DNA of 64,000 nucleotides from Deefgea tanakiae (GCF_019665765.1 NZ_CP081150.1:1116001-1180000), one strand, 5' to 3'. Shown: positions 18,069 to 26,858, numbered from the stretch's first letter. The notes: generated by a model from the letters alone, not told the origin. Made by a program: numbers and translations.

Positions 18069-19028
18069 TTACAGGGTTTTTAGTTTGCCATGAAAATCAG
18101 CCAAATTCTCGTAGCCTTTCTGCTTCATGATTTCGAGCAATTCAGCTTTTACGCGAGTAAAAATGCCCGGCCCTTCTTCATAAAGCGCAGTCCCCATTTG
18201 GACTAGCGTGGCGCCCGCCAAAATGTGCAAAAAAGCCTCATGCCCTGACTTAACACCACCGCAGCCGATTACGGCTTTTTCGGGGCAGCGGCGATAAAAC
18301 GCATTCACATTGGCTAGTGCGGTGGGTAATACATAATCGCCGCCTAGACCACCGAAACCATCTTTTGGCTTAATGATGACCGATTCAGTGTTGATGTCGA
18401 TCACCAAGGCATTACCGATTGAGTTAATGCAGGTCACAAAAGCCACGCTCGGATAGCGGTTCAGAATGGCGGCGGCTTCATCAAAGTGGGCTATGTCAAA
18501 GTAGGGCGGCAATTTCACCCCTAATTGGCGCTGACCATAACCTGAGGTCACTTCGGCCAGTAAGGTATCCATCGCATCAAAGTCATAGCCTAGCTGCGCT
18601 TTACCCGGCACATTAGGGCACGATAAATTGATTTCCAGAATAGCAGGGGTGACGGCATCTTTTAGACTATCCACCATCGCGAGGTTATCATCGAGCGTCA
18701 GGCCAGAAATTGAAATAAACAACGGTTTGGTTTCGTAATCATGCCGTTCGGTATAGCGCAAATAATAGGGGAATCCTTCATTGGGCAAGCCCATTGAATT
18801 GATACTGCCCCATGGCTTATTGCCATCGAGCACGCGATAGCGCGGCTCAGGATTGCCATTGCGCGGATCCAGTGTGCAGCTCTTGGTGACCATGGCACCG
18901 GACTCCGATTCCAATAGTGCTTCAAGTTGCGAGGCTACGCTGCACCACACGCCAGAGGCATTCATCAGCGGATTGGCCAATGGTAAATCTAAAAAAGTAG
19001 TCGCTAGACTGCTTGTGAGTTTGGGCAT
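18069..19028 (-). CDS. pyrD: Dihydroorotate dehydrogenase, class 1A
   Basis: Oxidises dihydroorotate to orotate in pyrimidine synthesis. The active-site loop is NLSCPNVPGKAQLGYDF, with cysteine as the base, as in class 1 enzymes, whereas the membrane-bound class 2 enzyme uses serine. Other blocks: NPLMNASGVWC, TLDPRNGNPEPRY, NSMGLPNEGFPYYL and the FMN-phosphate loop GCGGVKSGHEAF. No N-terminal membrane-association helix is present, and no PyrK partner gene is adjacent, which favours the soluble, fumarate-linked class 1A. 319 residues. Class 1A is not the usual form in betaproteobacteria. Confidence 0.88.
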   Translation of the reverse strand: MPKLTSSLATTFLDLPLANPLMNASGVWCSVASQLEALLESESGAMVTKSCTLDPRNGNPEPRYRVLDGNKPWGSINSMGLPNEGFPYYLRYTERHDYETKPLFISISGLTLDDNLAMVDSLKDAVTPAILEINLSCPNVPGKAQLGYDFDAMDTLLAEVTSGYGQRQLGVKLPPYFDIAHFDEAAAILNRYPSVAFVTCINSIGNALVIDINTESVIIKPKDGFGGLGGDYVLPTALANVNAFYRRCPEKAVIGCGGVKSGHEAFLHILAGATLVQMGTALYEEGPGIFTRVKAELLEIMKQKGYENLADFHGKLKTL

Positions 19029-19112
19029 AGCAAAGGCTCCCTAAAGACGATTCATTGCATCTTAGCGGCAAGCGCAGGGCTTGATTGTGAGCCTAATCAA
19101 CAAAAGCTTGTT

Positions 19113-19547
19113 TTAAGCTTTCGTGATAATTTTGTTGCTTAATGCCAACATCATGGCTCGCCATGCTTCGATCGTCTCGCTGCCGAGTTCAGTCTCGATC
19201 TCTTTGAGTAAGTCACGCTGCGGGCTGGTGAGTTCGTTTTCTAACTCGCAACCCGCTACGGTTAAATAAAGGTTTTTGACTCGTTTGTCGCTGTCTTCGC
19301 TGCGCGTTTCGATGAGTTCTGCTGATTGCAGTGCTTTCATTGGTCCGTGTAAGGCTTGCTTACTCACGCCCAGTTTGCCGAGTAGTTGATTAACAGCGAT
19401 ACCCGGATTGCGTGCAACAAAGTACAGCACGCGATGATGGACGCGATTCCATTGCCGTTCGGCAAGCAGGGCGTCGGCTTGGGCAGTAAAGGCGCGGTAG
19501 CCGTAGAACAATAGCTCGATATCGGCTTCGATTTTATGGTCAATCAT
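19113..19547 (-). CDS. MarR-family transcriptional regulator
   Basis: A 144-residue winged-helix regulator. The DNA-binding part reads HRVLYFVARNPGIAVNQLLGKLGVSKQALHGPMKAL, followed by the wing DKRVKNLYLTVAG and a C-terminal dimerisation helix. It is divergent from the aminotransferase gene with 74 bases between the start codons. A perfect inverted repeat in that gap is the probable operator, so it likely controls itself and the aminotransferase. The effector is unknown. Confidence 0.9.
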   Translation of the reverse strand: MIDHKIEADIELLFYGYRAFTAQADALLAERQWNRVHHRVLYFVARNPGIAVNQLLGKLGVSKQALHGPMKALQSAELIETRSEDSDKRVKNLYLTVAGCELENELTSPQRDLLKEIETELGSETIEAWRAMMLALSNKIITKA

Positions 19548-19575
19548 GTTGACTTATATTCCTTGTTTCTGCATG

Positions 19576-19600
19576 ATTAGGTCTATTGTATTGACCTAAT
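19576..19600. promoter_or_regulatory. Probable operator of the MarR-family regulator
   Basis: Perfect 8-base inverted repeat ATTAGGTC (19576-19583) / GACCTAAT (19593-19600) with a 9-base AT-rich spacer. It lies between the divergent marR and aminotransferase starts. Size and symmetry fit a MarR dimer site. It covers the region where promoters for both genes must lie. Binding is inferred. Confidence 0.7.
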
Positions 19601-19621
19601 TGTAAACCCTTGGAGGCTTTT

Positions 19622-20803
19622 ATGCTGGCGAAAAGAATTGAACGTTTAACCTCGTCCTTGGTACGCGATATTTTAGCCGTGGCGCAGCGGCCGGGCGTGA
19701 TTTCTTTTGCTGGCGGTTTGCCTGCCGATGAGGCCTTACTCCAGCTGGATATGAATGCTTTGTCGCCCGACTTATTGAGTAAAGCAATGCAGTATGGTCC
19801 CACCGAGGGCGAGCGTGGGCTTCGGGAGCAGGTTGCCCAGCGGATGGCAAAAATAGGTCTGAATTGTAGTGCGGATCAAGTGCTGATTTTGAACGGTTCA
19901 CAGCAAGGCATTGATTTAGTCAGTAAGTTAATGATCGAAGAAGGTACGCCAGTATTGGTTGAAGAACCGGCCTATTTGGCCGCTTTACAGTCATTTCGCT
20001 TGTTTGGCGCAGATTTGAAATCGGTCGCACTACAGGCGCCGGCGGATATGAGCGCTTTGAATCAAGTATTGGGTGAAGTGCAATTAGCATATTTAACCCC
20101 AAGTTTTCAAAATCCATCAGGATATTGCTATAGCCGTGAAGAACGCATCGCAATTGCTGCGCAATTAGATACACATGGGGTGTGTTTGTTTGAGGATGAT
20201 CCTTATCGTGAGCTAGCGTACGATACCCCTGCACCTGCTCCAATGGTGAGTTTTATCCAATCTGCACCGTGGATTTATCAAGGCTCATTTAGCAAAACAC
20301 TAGCTCCCGGCTTGCGCTTGGGCTTTTTGATTGCGCATCCCGATCTAATGCCGCATTTGATTCGTTTAAAACAAGCAGCGGATTTGCATTCAAATCGTTT
20401 AAGTCAATTGATTGTGAATCAAATTTTGGTGAGTGACCAACTTGAACCACATTTGGCGAAAGTCCTGCCGATTTATCGTGAACGGCGCGATGCAATGGCG
20501 GCTGCCTTGCAGCGGCATCTCGCGCCGTATGCCAGTTGGCAAATTCCGGCGGGCGGTTTGTTTTTTTGGGTAAAGCTTAATACGGTCAATGATACTTTGG
20601 CGCTGATGCGGCAATGTTTGAGCAATGATTTTGCGATTATGCCCGGTGTTGCATTTATGGCATCGGGGCGAGACGAAGGGCATATTCGTTTAAATTTTAG
20701 CCATGCCAAACCCGAGCAGATTGAGGTCGGTATTGCCAAGCTCGCACAATTACTGCAAGCCGCCAACGCAGAAAAGTTTGATATGGCTGCAGGTCAATAC
20801 TAA
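19622..20803 (+). CDS. PLP-dependent aminotransferase (class I/II, 2-aminoadipate type)
   Basis: A fold-type I aminotransferase of 393 residues, like the catalytic half of MocR/LysN proteins but without the winged-helix domain. Seen: VISFAGGLPADEALL, LNGSQQGIDLVSKLM, PSFQNPSGYCYSREER, the cofactor aspartate region FEDDPYREL, the PLP-lysine segment QGSFSKTLAPGLRLGF (lysine in FSKTLAPG), and the C-terminal arginine near GHIRLNFSH. The substrate is unresolved (2-aminoadipate, aromatic or branched-chain). ATG 19622 is favoured by GGAGG at 19611-19615. Expression is probably controlled by the divergent MarR protein. Confidence 0.88.
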   Translation: MLAKRIERLTSSLVRDILAVAQRPGVISFAGGLPADEALLQLDMNALSPDLLSKAMQYGPTEGERGLREQVAQRMAKIGLNCSADQVLILNGSQQGIDLVSKLMIEEGTPVLVEEPAYLAALQSFRLFGADLKSVALQAPADMSALNQVLGEVQLAYLTPSFQNPSGYCYSREERIAIAAQLDTHGVCLFEDDPYRELAYDTPAPAPMVSFIQSAPWIYQGSFSKTLAPGLRLGFLIAHPDLMPHLIRLKQAADLHSNRLSQLIVNQILVSDQLEPHLAKVLPIYRERRDAMAAALQRHLAPYASWQIPAGGLFFWVKLNTVNDTLALMRQCLSNDFAIMPGVAFMASGRDEGHIRLNFSHAKPEQIEVGIAKLAQLLQAANAEKFDMAAGQY

Positions 20804-20813
20804 GGCAGCAAGG

Positions 20814-20819
20814 TACAAT
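20814..20819 (+). promoter_or_regulatory. Possible -10 element for the thi operon
   Basis: TACAAT at 20814-20819, just after the aminotransferase stop. Transcription would start near 20826, exactly where the riboswitch P1 stem begins. No good -35 hexamer lies 17 bases upstream, so this is tentative. Confidence 0.35.
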
Positions 20820-20824
20820 ACCTC

Positions 20825-20919
20825 CAGACTCGGGGTGTCGCCACTTGCAGGAGCATTGCAGAGCGACTGAGACAAACCCGCCGTACCTGATCCAGATAAT
20901 GCTGGCGTAGGGAAGTCTG
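20825..20919 (+). promoter_or_regulatory. TPP riboswitch (THI element) upstream of thiM
   Basis: All conserved blocks of the thiamine-pyrophosphate aptamer are present: P1 CAGACT (20825-20830) pairing with AGTCTG (20914-20919), CTCGGGGTG, CTGAGA, ACCCG, then CCTGATCCAGATAATG and GCGTAGGGAAG. It precedes thiM-thiE-thiD. Immediately downstream, CAACTTTCCG (20934-20943) can pair with CGGAGTTG (20953-20960), which contains the thiM ribosome site, so control is probably at translation initiation. Confidence 0.96.
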
Positions 20920-20962
20920 CCACTCTTGCTTGGCAACTTTCCGCGCTGTGACCGGAGTTGCT

Positions 20963-21796
20963 ATGACCCAAACGACCCACACCATTCCTGAACTTCCTTT
21001 TTCTATCATCGCCGATGAATTAGAGCGGCTGCGTGCCAATACCCCGTTAGTGCATGTGCTGACCAACGAAGTAGTGCAATGCTTTACGGCCAATACCCTA
21101 TTAGCGATTGGTGCTTCACCCGCGATGGTCGTTGCTCGCGAAGAAGTGGCTGAATTTGCTGCGATTGCCGATGCGCTGTTGATCAATATCGGTACTTTGT
21201 ACGCAGAACGACTCGAAGCGATGCAGCTTGCCATTGATGCGGCCAATGCCGCTGGCACGCCATGGGTGCTTGATCCCGTTGCGGTGGGCGTTTTGAATTA
21301 TCGCACCGAGGCGGCTCGTACCATGTTGGCGCAACGTCCTGCTGCGATTCGTGGCAATGGCTCGGAGATTTTGGCTTTGGCCAATGCTTTGAATTTAAGC
21401 GAGGTCAGTGGTGCAGGGAAAGGTGTAGATAGCACGATGAGTTCAAGTTCCGCACTAACTGCGGCTCAGCAACTCGCAGCCGCCACCGGTGCGATTGTGG
21501 CGGTGACGGGCGCGACCGATTACATCACCGACGGCGTACAAACGTGGGCGGTGCCGTGGGGACACGCGATGATGACGCGCGTGGTCGGCACAGGTTGTGC
21601 GCTGTCGGCGGTGGTCGCGGCGTTTTTGGCCGATGCGCCCAATCGCCTCAATGCCGTTGCGGCAGCGTGTGCGGTGATGGCGATAGCGGGTGAGCGCGCG
21701 ATTGAGTGTTCCGACGGCCCTGGCACTTTTTTGGCACCATTTTTAGACGCGCTGCACGTGATTCATCCAACCCAATTGCGGAGCTACAGCGTATGA
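20963..21796 (+). CDS. thiM: Hydroxyethylthiazole kinase
   Basis: Phosphorylates 4-methyl-5-hydroxyethyl-thiazole in thiamine salvage. Family blocks: [50 protein letters not shown], and the catalytic cysteine/phosphate loop [15 protein letters not shown]. The ATG at 20963 has GGAG five bases upstream and gives 277 residues; an upstream in-frame extension would run into the riboswitch. First gene of a translationally coupled thiM-thiE-thiD operon (ATGA overlaps). Confidence 0.95.
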   Translation: MTQTTHTIPELPFSIIADELERLRANTPLVHVLTNEVVQCFTANTLLAIGASPAMVVAREEVAEFAAIADALLINIGTLYAERLEAMQLAIDAANAAGTPWVLDPVAVGVLNYRTEAARTMLAQRPAAIRGNGSEILALANALNLSEVSGAGKGVDSTMSSSSALTAAQQLAAATGAIVAVTGATDYITDGVQTWAVPWGHAMMTRVVGTGCALSAVVAAFLADAPNRLNAVAAACAVMAIAGERAIECSDGPGTFLAPFLDALHVIHPTQLRSYSV

Positions 21797-22464
21797 GTCG
21801 CCAACCGATGCCGATTGATTTAAGCCTATATCTGGTGCTCGATCCTGATTTGTGCGGTGGCAGCGCAGGCATGGTCGCGACGGCGCAACAAGCCGCCGCC
21901 AATGGCGTGACCGTCGTGCAATTGCGAGCGCCGAATTGGAAAAAACGCCAATGGCTGGAAACCGCTCAGCAATTAAAAGCGGTACTCGCACCATTGAATG
22001 TGCCGCTGATTATTAACGATCATGTTGATATTGCACTGGCCGTGGATGCCGATGGTGTTCATGTGGGGCAACAAGACTTGCCAGTCGCCGAAGTGCGGCG
22101 ACTATTAGGCCCGAATAAATTCGTAGGCTTGTCGACCAATTGCTTGGCGCAATTTAATGAGGCTGAGGCGATGTATCAGGCTGGCGTTATTGATTATGTT
22201 GGCGTAGGGCCGGTATACCCAACAGGGACCAAAAAAGACGCTTCACCTGTACTGGCTACTGACGAAGTGAATACCATGATGATAAATTGCTTCTTGCCTG
22301 CGGTAGCGATTGGCGGGATTCAAGCCGGTAAAGTGGCCAGCTTAATTGCGCAGGGCTTAAATGGCGTTGCTGTGGTGTCGGCGATTTGTGGCAAGGCGGA
22401 TGTTGCCGCAGCGACGCAAGGTTTGTTGGCAGAAATTCATGCTGCACGAGGAAATACACAATGA
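21793..22464 (+). CDS. thiE: Thiamine-phosphate synthase
   Basis: Joins HMP-pyrophosphate and thiazole phosphate to give thiamine phosphate. A TIM-barrel enzyme with [46 protein letters not shown] and the C-terminal phosphate loop AIGGI...VAVVSAI. 223 residues starting at the ATG that overlaps the thiM stop. Odd point: the usual QxRxK motif reads QLRAPNWKK, so the lysine two residues after the arginine is replaced by proline, with two lysines a little further on. The other active-site residues look intact, so activity is still likely. Confidence 0.93.
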   Translation: MSRQPMPIDLSLYLVLDPDLCGGSAGMVATAQQAAANGVTVVQLRAPNWKKRQWLETAQQLKAVLAPLNVPLIINDHVDIALAVDADGVHVGQQDLPVAEVRRLLGPNKFVGLSTNCLAQFNEAEAMYQAGVIDYVGVGPVYPTGTKKDASPVLATDEVNTMMINCFLPAVAIGGIQAGKVASLIAQGLNGVAVVSAICGKADVAAATQGLLAEIHAARGNTQ

Positions 22465-23258
22465 CGATTCATGCTCTAACAATTGCAGGTTCAGATTCGG
22501 GCGGCGGTGCGGGGATTCAGGCGGATTTGAAGACGTTTTCGGCGCTCGGCACTTACGGCATGAGCGTGATCACCGCCTTGACCGCGCAAAACACGCAAGG
22601 CGTGCATGGTGTGCAGGTGGTGTCGCCCGAGTTTATCGCCGCGCAATGCGATGCGGTGTTTAGTGACATTCGCGTTGATGCGGTCAAAATGGGTATGCTA
22701 GCCAATGCCGCGACGATTTCTGTGGTGGCTGAGCGTTTGGCGCATTATCAACCGCAAATCATTGTGCTCGACACGGTAATGATTGCGAAGGGCGGTCATG
22801 CGCTGCTTGATCCTGTGGCGGTAAATGCGCTGCGCGAGCAATTATTGCCGCTGGCCAGCATTATCACCCCCAATTTACCAGAAGCTGCGGCATTGCTCGG
22901 CTGCGCTGAAGCGCAATCGGAAGAGCAAATGCGTCAGCAAGGCCGAGAATTGCTTGTGGCAGGCGCACAAGCGGTGTTGATGAAAGGCGGGCACTTAGGT
23001 GGTGAGTCATGCCCTGATTGGCTGATTACGCCGAATGATGAAGTTTGCTTCCCTGCGGATCGTATCGCCACACGCCACACACACGGTACGGGTTGCACGC
23101 TATCGGCTGCATTGACGGCGTTACGTCCACAGTGCGCTGATTGGCCTGAAACTGTTGCCAAAGCCAAGGCATGGCTGTTGCTGGCGATTGCACAAGCCGA
23201 ACGCCTTGAGGTCGGTCACGGCATTGGACCGGTGCATCACTTTCATCAGTGGTGGTGA
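22461..23258 (+). CDS. thiD: Hydroxymethylpyrimidine/phosphomethylpyrimidine kinase
   Basis: Phosphorylates HMP and HMP-phosphate to supply ThiE. Ribokinase-fold signatures: ALTIAGSDSGGGAGIQADLKTFSALGTYGMSVITALTAQNT (read in segments), AVKMGMLANA, VLDTVMIAKGGHALL and the anion-hole aspartate-type loop THGTGCTLSAALTAL (here with cysteine, as is usual for ThiD). 265 residues from the ATG that overlaps the thiE stop. Together thiM, thiE and thiD form a salvage route; the de novo genes are not in the window. Confidence 0.96.
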   Translation: MTIHALTIAGSDSGGGAGIQADLKTFSALGTYGMSVITALTAQNTQGVHGVQVVSPEFIAAQCDAVFSDIRVDAVKMGMLANAATISVVAERLAHYQPQIIVLDTVMIAKGGHALLDPVAVNALREQLLPLASIITPNLPEAAALLGCAEAQSEEQMRQQGRELLVAGAQAVLMKGGHLGGESCPDWLITPNDEVCFPADRIATRHTHGTGCTLSAALTALRPQCADWPETVAKAKAWLLLAIAQAERLEVGHGIGPVHHFHQWW

Positions 23259-23358
23259 AAAGAGCTGGGTTACTAAATTGTGCGGCAACAAATTGACTTA
23301 CTAGCTAGCGATATTCCGGCTTGTTCTCTCGATGGGAAGCGTGCAGCTGGAATTCCTA

Positions 23359-23697
23359 TTATTTGCTTGGCCAAAAGATAAACGCAGCGCAGAGAGCCAC
23401 GCAGCAAAAGCCAACGAAATAACCTAGGCCTTGATTGAAGATAAATAATCTGCGCCAAGTATTGCTCTCTATACGTTTCCATCCCCCACTTTTGGCTGCA
23501 TACCTAACACCATGCATAAAACCGCCCATCGCTTCTGGATCGTGCATGAAAAGCTCTAGTCGTGGCGGCAGTGCATCGCTGTAATTTTCTTTCAAATAGG
23601 TGTAGATCGCGTGCGAGCAGAGCATATAAATCATGCCGCCACCGAGGGTGCCAATCACCAAAAAAGGCATGCCGTAATTGAGAAAAAGTTCACGCAT
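23359..23697 (-). CDS. Small membrane protein of unknown function
   Basis: A 112-residue protein with two hydrophobic segments: YGMPFLVIGTLGGGMIYMLC (about 8-27) and GLGYFVGFCCVALCAAFIFW (about 90-109). A charged loop lies between them. I do not recognise a family. It starts six bases after the stop of the upstream serine hydrolase on the same strand, so it is probably cotranscribed. Its coding reality is supported by that spacing and by the plausible topology, not by homology. Confidence 0.6.
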   Translation of the reverse strand: MRELFLNYGMPFLVIGTLGGGMIYMLCSHAIYTYLKENYSDALPPRLELFMHDPEAMGGFMHGVRYAAKSGGWKRIESNTWRRLFIFNQGLGYFVGFCCVALCAAFIFWPSK

Positions 23698-23702
23698 TGA
23701 TT

Positions 23703-25214
23703 TTAATCCTTTGGGCTTGTGACTAAATGGCCTGTGGCTTGGCCGCTATTGTATTCATCATCGGTGTATTTGAGATCAACGCTGTTTTTGTTGAATTTGA
23801 ATGCGTATTTCCAATACGTAGAGCCCTCGTTGTAGCGAGTTGTTAGCTCCAGTGTTGTTTCATTGAGCCAACGACCTCGGGCGTGTAGCTTAAGATTATT
23901 GGCGCTGCTATCTGGCTTGCTGCGATAAGCGCCATCGATACCGACCGGCCAGATGTTTTTGCCTTTAGCAAGCCAATCACCTTTCCAGTCTACTTCCCAA
24001 ATTAAAGCGCCATCATCCTTAGGGTCCGGCTTGATATTGATCGCTTCTATGCCCCATGGCTTTGCCGCAAAACGCCACGTTTTGTTGTACCAATTCTTGC
24101 CTAAATCACGCGTGTTGCTGACTTCGGGCGATGAACCTAGCGCACGGATCGTCTCCGTCAATTGCGCTTCTGCTGCTGTATTCGCGGGTAAGGGGCTGCT
24201 GTTTTTGGCTAATTGATGCAATTGATTGAGGGTTGATTCATCGATATTTTGGTCGGGAATCCTCCCCGTTGTCACGATCACCAACTGCTGTGTTGGATCT
24301 ACACGAATAAATTGCCCGTGTCGACCTGCTGCTTGAAAATACTGCTGGCCTAAATTTAACCAAAAACCACGGCGATAGGCATAAGTTTGTGCTGCCTTGG
24401 CATCCGCGACCAAATTAGCGGTCCAGCCGACGGGCAGTAAACGCTCGCCTTGCCAAACGCCATCTTGCAGCCATAATTGCCCAAGTCGCGCTAAGTCGTG
24501 CGGTTTGAGCATTAAATCAGCCTCGCCGATGGTTTGGCCTTGTGGACTTTTCCCCCAAGTGAACTGTGTAATCCCTAAGGGTTTAAAAAGTTGCTGCTGC
24601 GCGACGTCTTGCATCGGCTTGCCCCAAGCCTGCTGTATGACTTCGGATAGCAAATTCATATTGCCACCGTTGTAATTAAAAGTCCGACCCGGTTTATCGT
24701 CCATTTTTTGCGTGAGAACGAATTGATTCCAGTCGGGGCTTTTAATCATCTGATACGCGCTCGATTGCTCTGTATACGGCCACTCATGCCAAGCAATCCC
24801 TGAATGCATATCGACCAGATTGCCGAGCGTGATCGCGGCCTTGCGTGGGTCAATATCGCCTTTGAGCTGTTCAGCAAAAAAAGGCCGCATCGGCTGATCG
24901 AGGCCTTTGAGTTTGTCTTGCTGAATTGAAATTCCCAGCATCGTTGAGGTAACGCTTTTGGTGACTGAACGCAGGTCGTGCAGGGTATTGGGCTGGTAAG
25001 GATAAAAATAGCTATCTAGAACAATATACCCATTACGCATGATTAAGATGCTATCAATGGGTTTGCCAGATTTTTGAATCTCTTTTAGCGCTGCATTGAG
25101 CTGTGCTGAATCGATCCCTTGCGCTTCGGGTGAACTGGTGGGTAAGTCATTCGTGCTGGAGTAACTCAAACCACTCGCCAGCAGTAGAATCAAACTACAA
25201 AATTTCATCCGCAT
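23703..25214 (-). CDS. Beta-lactamase-family serine hydrolase (secreted), copy 1
   Basis: A 503-residue exported serine hydrolase of the class C beta-lactamase/penicillin-binding-protein fold. Signal peptide MRMKFCSLILLLASGLSYSS. Motif SxxK is SVTK in LRSVTKSVTSTMLG, the YxN-like motif is YNG in TFNYNGGNMNLLSEV, and the third motif is HGQ in AGRHGQFIRVD. About 120 C-terminal residues form an additional beta-rich domain. The ATG 25214 start is preferred (AAGGAA upstream). The substrate is unknown; family members include esterases and D-aminopeptidases as well as beta-lactamases. A similar gene lies directly upstream. Confidence 0.85.
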   Translation of the reverse strand: MRMKFCSLILLLASGLSYSSTNDLPTSSPEAQGIDSAQLNAALKEIQKSGKPIDSILIMRNGYIVLDSYFYPYQPNTLHDLRSVTKSVTSTMLGISIQQDKLKGLDQPMRPFFAEQLKGDIDPRKAAITLGNLVDMHSGIAWHEWPYTEQSSAYQMIKSPDWNQFVLTQKMDDKPGRTFNYNGGNMNLLSEVIQQAWGKPMQDVAQQQLFKPLGITQFTWGKSPQGQTIGEADLMLKPHDLARLGQLWLQDGVWQGERLLPVGWTANLVADAKAAQTYAYRRGFWLNLGQQYFQAAGRHGQFIRVDPTQQLVIVTTGRIPDQNIDESTLNQLHQLAKNSSPLPANTAAEAQLTETIRALGSSPEVSNTRDLGKNWYNKTWRFAAKPWGIEAINIKPDPKDDGALIWEVDWKGDWLAKGKNIWPVGIDGAYRSKPDSSANNLKLHARGRWLNETTLELTTRYNEGSTYWKYAFKFNKNSVDLKYTDDEYNSGQATGHLVTSPKD

Positions 25215-25263
25215 AATTAAATTCCTTGCTGGTCGAGCTATCAAATTGACGTGAATAAAATGC

Positions 25264-26790
25264 CTAGCGCAGGCTGCCTTGGCTGGCGACGGAGTCGTTC
25301 ATATTGAGCAGGGTGGCTTTTTTGCCTTTGAATTTGATTTTGTAATTGACGCTGTACGATTCATCCACGTCCATCGCCTCGAATTGTAAGGTGTTGTTGT
25401 CCAGCCATTGTGCTCGCGCGGCGCGCATTGATTCTGGGCCTGATTTTTGCCAACGATTATCGACAGGCTTTACAGGGGTATGCAGCCATGTATCACCCAA
25501 ATTGGCTTGGATGATGAAGGGTTGGTCACCTAGACCTATGCTGCGTGGTGACATTGTGATGGTGGCGACATCATCGTTAAATTCAAACGTCAGTTGATTT
25601 CCCCAGAATGTCGTGTTTTCTAAATCAATTTTTCGTTTATTGATGGTTTTTTCGAGTGGTGAGCGCAGTTTTGAGGTAGCGGTTGGTGTGGCAAGCTGCG
25701 TGATTTTGTCTTGTAGCGCAGCGAACGCGATTGGGTTTTCATCGCGTGGGTCTTTAATTTTTAAATAGTATTCGCGCAGCGCACTGAGACCAAAATCAGA
25801 ACGGTCTTGATTGCGTGAGGTCATCACGACTATGATGTCGTCTTTTGGGAAAACAGCAATAAATTGCCCTCGTGCGCCTAGTGCGCTATACCACTCACGA
25901 TTTTTCTCTACCCACCATTGTGCGCCGTAATGGGTTTCAGCCCATGCATTAACCATTGGCGATGTGGCGTATTGCACCCAGCTAGCAGGCAGAATTTGCT
26001 TACCTTGCCATGCTCCGTTTTGTCGATAGAGTTCACCTAGTTTAAGCATGTCGCGTGGCATGATGTAGAGTCCGCGTCCACCGCCAATATGGCCTTGTTG
26101 GTCGAGATTAACCCAGCGCGTTTTAGTAATGCCTAGTGGCTTAAATAGACGCTGATCTGCATAGTCGGCTAAAGAGCTACCGAGCGTAGCTTCACCCAAA
26201 ATACCCAGTAGGTCTGAGCCTCCGCTGTTGTAGTTGTAACTACCTGTCAAATCGGCTTCGATGGGCAATTTAAGAAATGCATCGACCCAATCTGATTGTT
26301 GTTTGACCATTAACCAATCTGTTCCTTCTCCACTATCTTTCCATAACAAGCCCGTTTTCATGCCCAGCAATTGCTCAACAGTAATCAGTTTGGCATTCGG
26401 CAAGTCGGCGTATTGCGGCAAAATATCGGCGACGGTGTCGGTTAGTTTGAGCTTGCCATCGCTAATCAACATGCCAATCAAAGTTGCCATAAAGCTTTTG
26501 GTGACTGAGTTGACTTGATGCGGAATGCCCGCATGAAAAGGCGCAACGTAAGCTTCGAGCACCACTTTGCCATGGCGCGCGATGATGATGCTTTCCATAT
26601 CAAAGCCTGGCGTTTGCAAGTAGCTGAGCATTTTGGTGAGCTGGGCCGAGTCGAGGCCGACCGATTCAGGTGTGGCGGTCTTAAATTGCGCTAAAGCTTG
26701 ATTTTGCACTTTGGGCGAGCTGGATAAGTCACTTGCAAATACTGAGCTGAGGCTGAATGCGATGACGACTGATATGAGGTGGCGCTGCAT
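25264..26790 (-). CDS. Beta-lactamase-family serine hydrolase (secreted), copy 2
   Basis: A 508-residue paralogue of the neighbouring gene. Signal peptide MQRHLISVVIAFSLSSVFAS; SxxK motif SVTK in NSVTKSFMATLIG; YNS in GSYNYNSGGSDLLG; third motif GARGQFI in place of the HGQ of the neighbour. It shares with copy 1 the N-terminal stretch (GLDSAQL, IIIARHGK against ILIMRNGY) and the extra C-terminal beta domain, which points to an old tandem duplication. Function is unknown. It is the first gene of the minus-strand unit of two hydrolases and the small membrane protein. Confidence 0.85.
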   Translation of the reverse strand: MQRHLISVVIAFSLSSVFASDLSSSPKVQNQALAQFKTATPESVGLDSAQLTKMLSYLQTPGFDMESIIIARHGKVVLEAYVAPFHAGIPHQVNSVTKSFMATLIGMLISDGKLKLTDTVADILPQYADLPNAKLITVEQLLGMKTGLLWKDSGEGTDWLMVKQQSDWVDAFLKLPIEADLTGSYNYNSGGSDLLGILGEATLGSSLADYADQRLFKPLGITKTRWVNLDQQGHIGGGRGLYIMPRDMLKLGELYRQNGAWQGKQILPASWVQYATSPMVNAWAETHYGAQWWVEKNREWYSALGARGQFIAVFPKDDIIVVMTSRNQDRSDFGLSALREYYLKIKDPRDENPIAFAALQDKITQLATPTATSKLRSPLEKTINKRKIDLENTTFWGNQLTFEFNDDVATITMSPRSIGLGDQPFIIQANLGDTWLHTPVKPVDNRWQKSGPESMRAARAQWLDNNTLQFEAMDVDESYSVNYKIKFKGKKATLLNMNDSVASQGSLR

Positions 26791-26858
26791 ATTTATCCTT
26801 GGGTATTGATGTAAGAGTTATATTTAGCAATGCTTGTAATCAAATACACTTAATGGTG

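Noticed and set aside
23273-23482. 69-codon minus-strand frame overlapping the small membrane protein
   Set aside because: Overlaps the better-supported 112-residue frame on the same strand, which has two clear membrane segments and tight spacing to the upstream gene.
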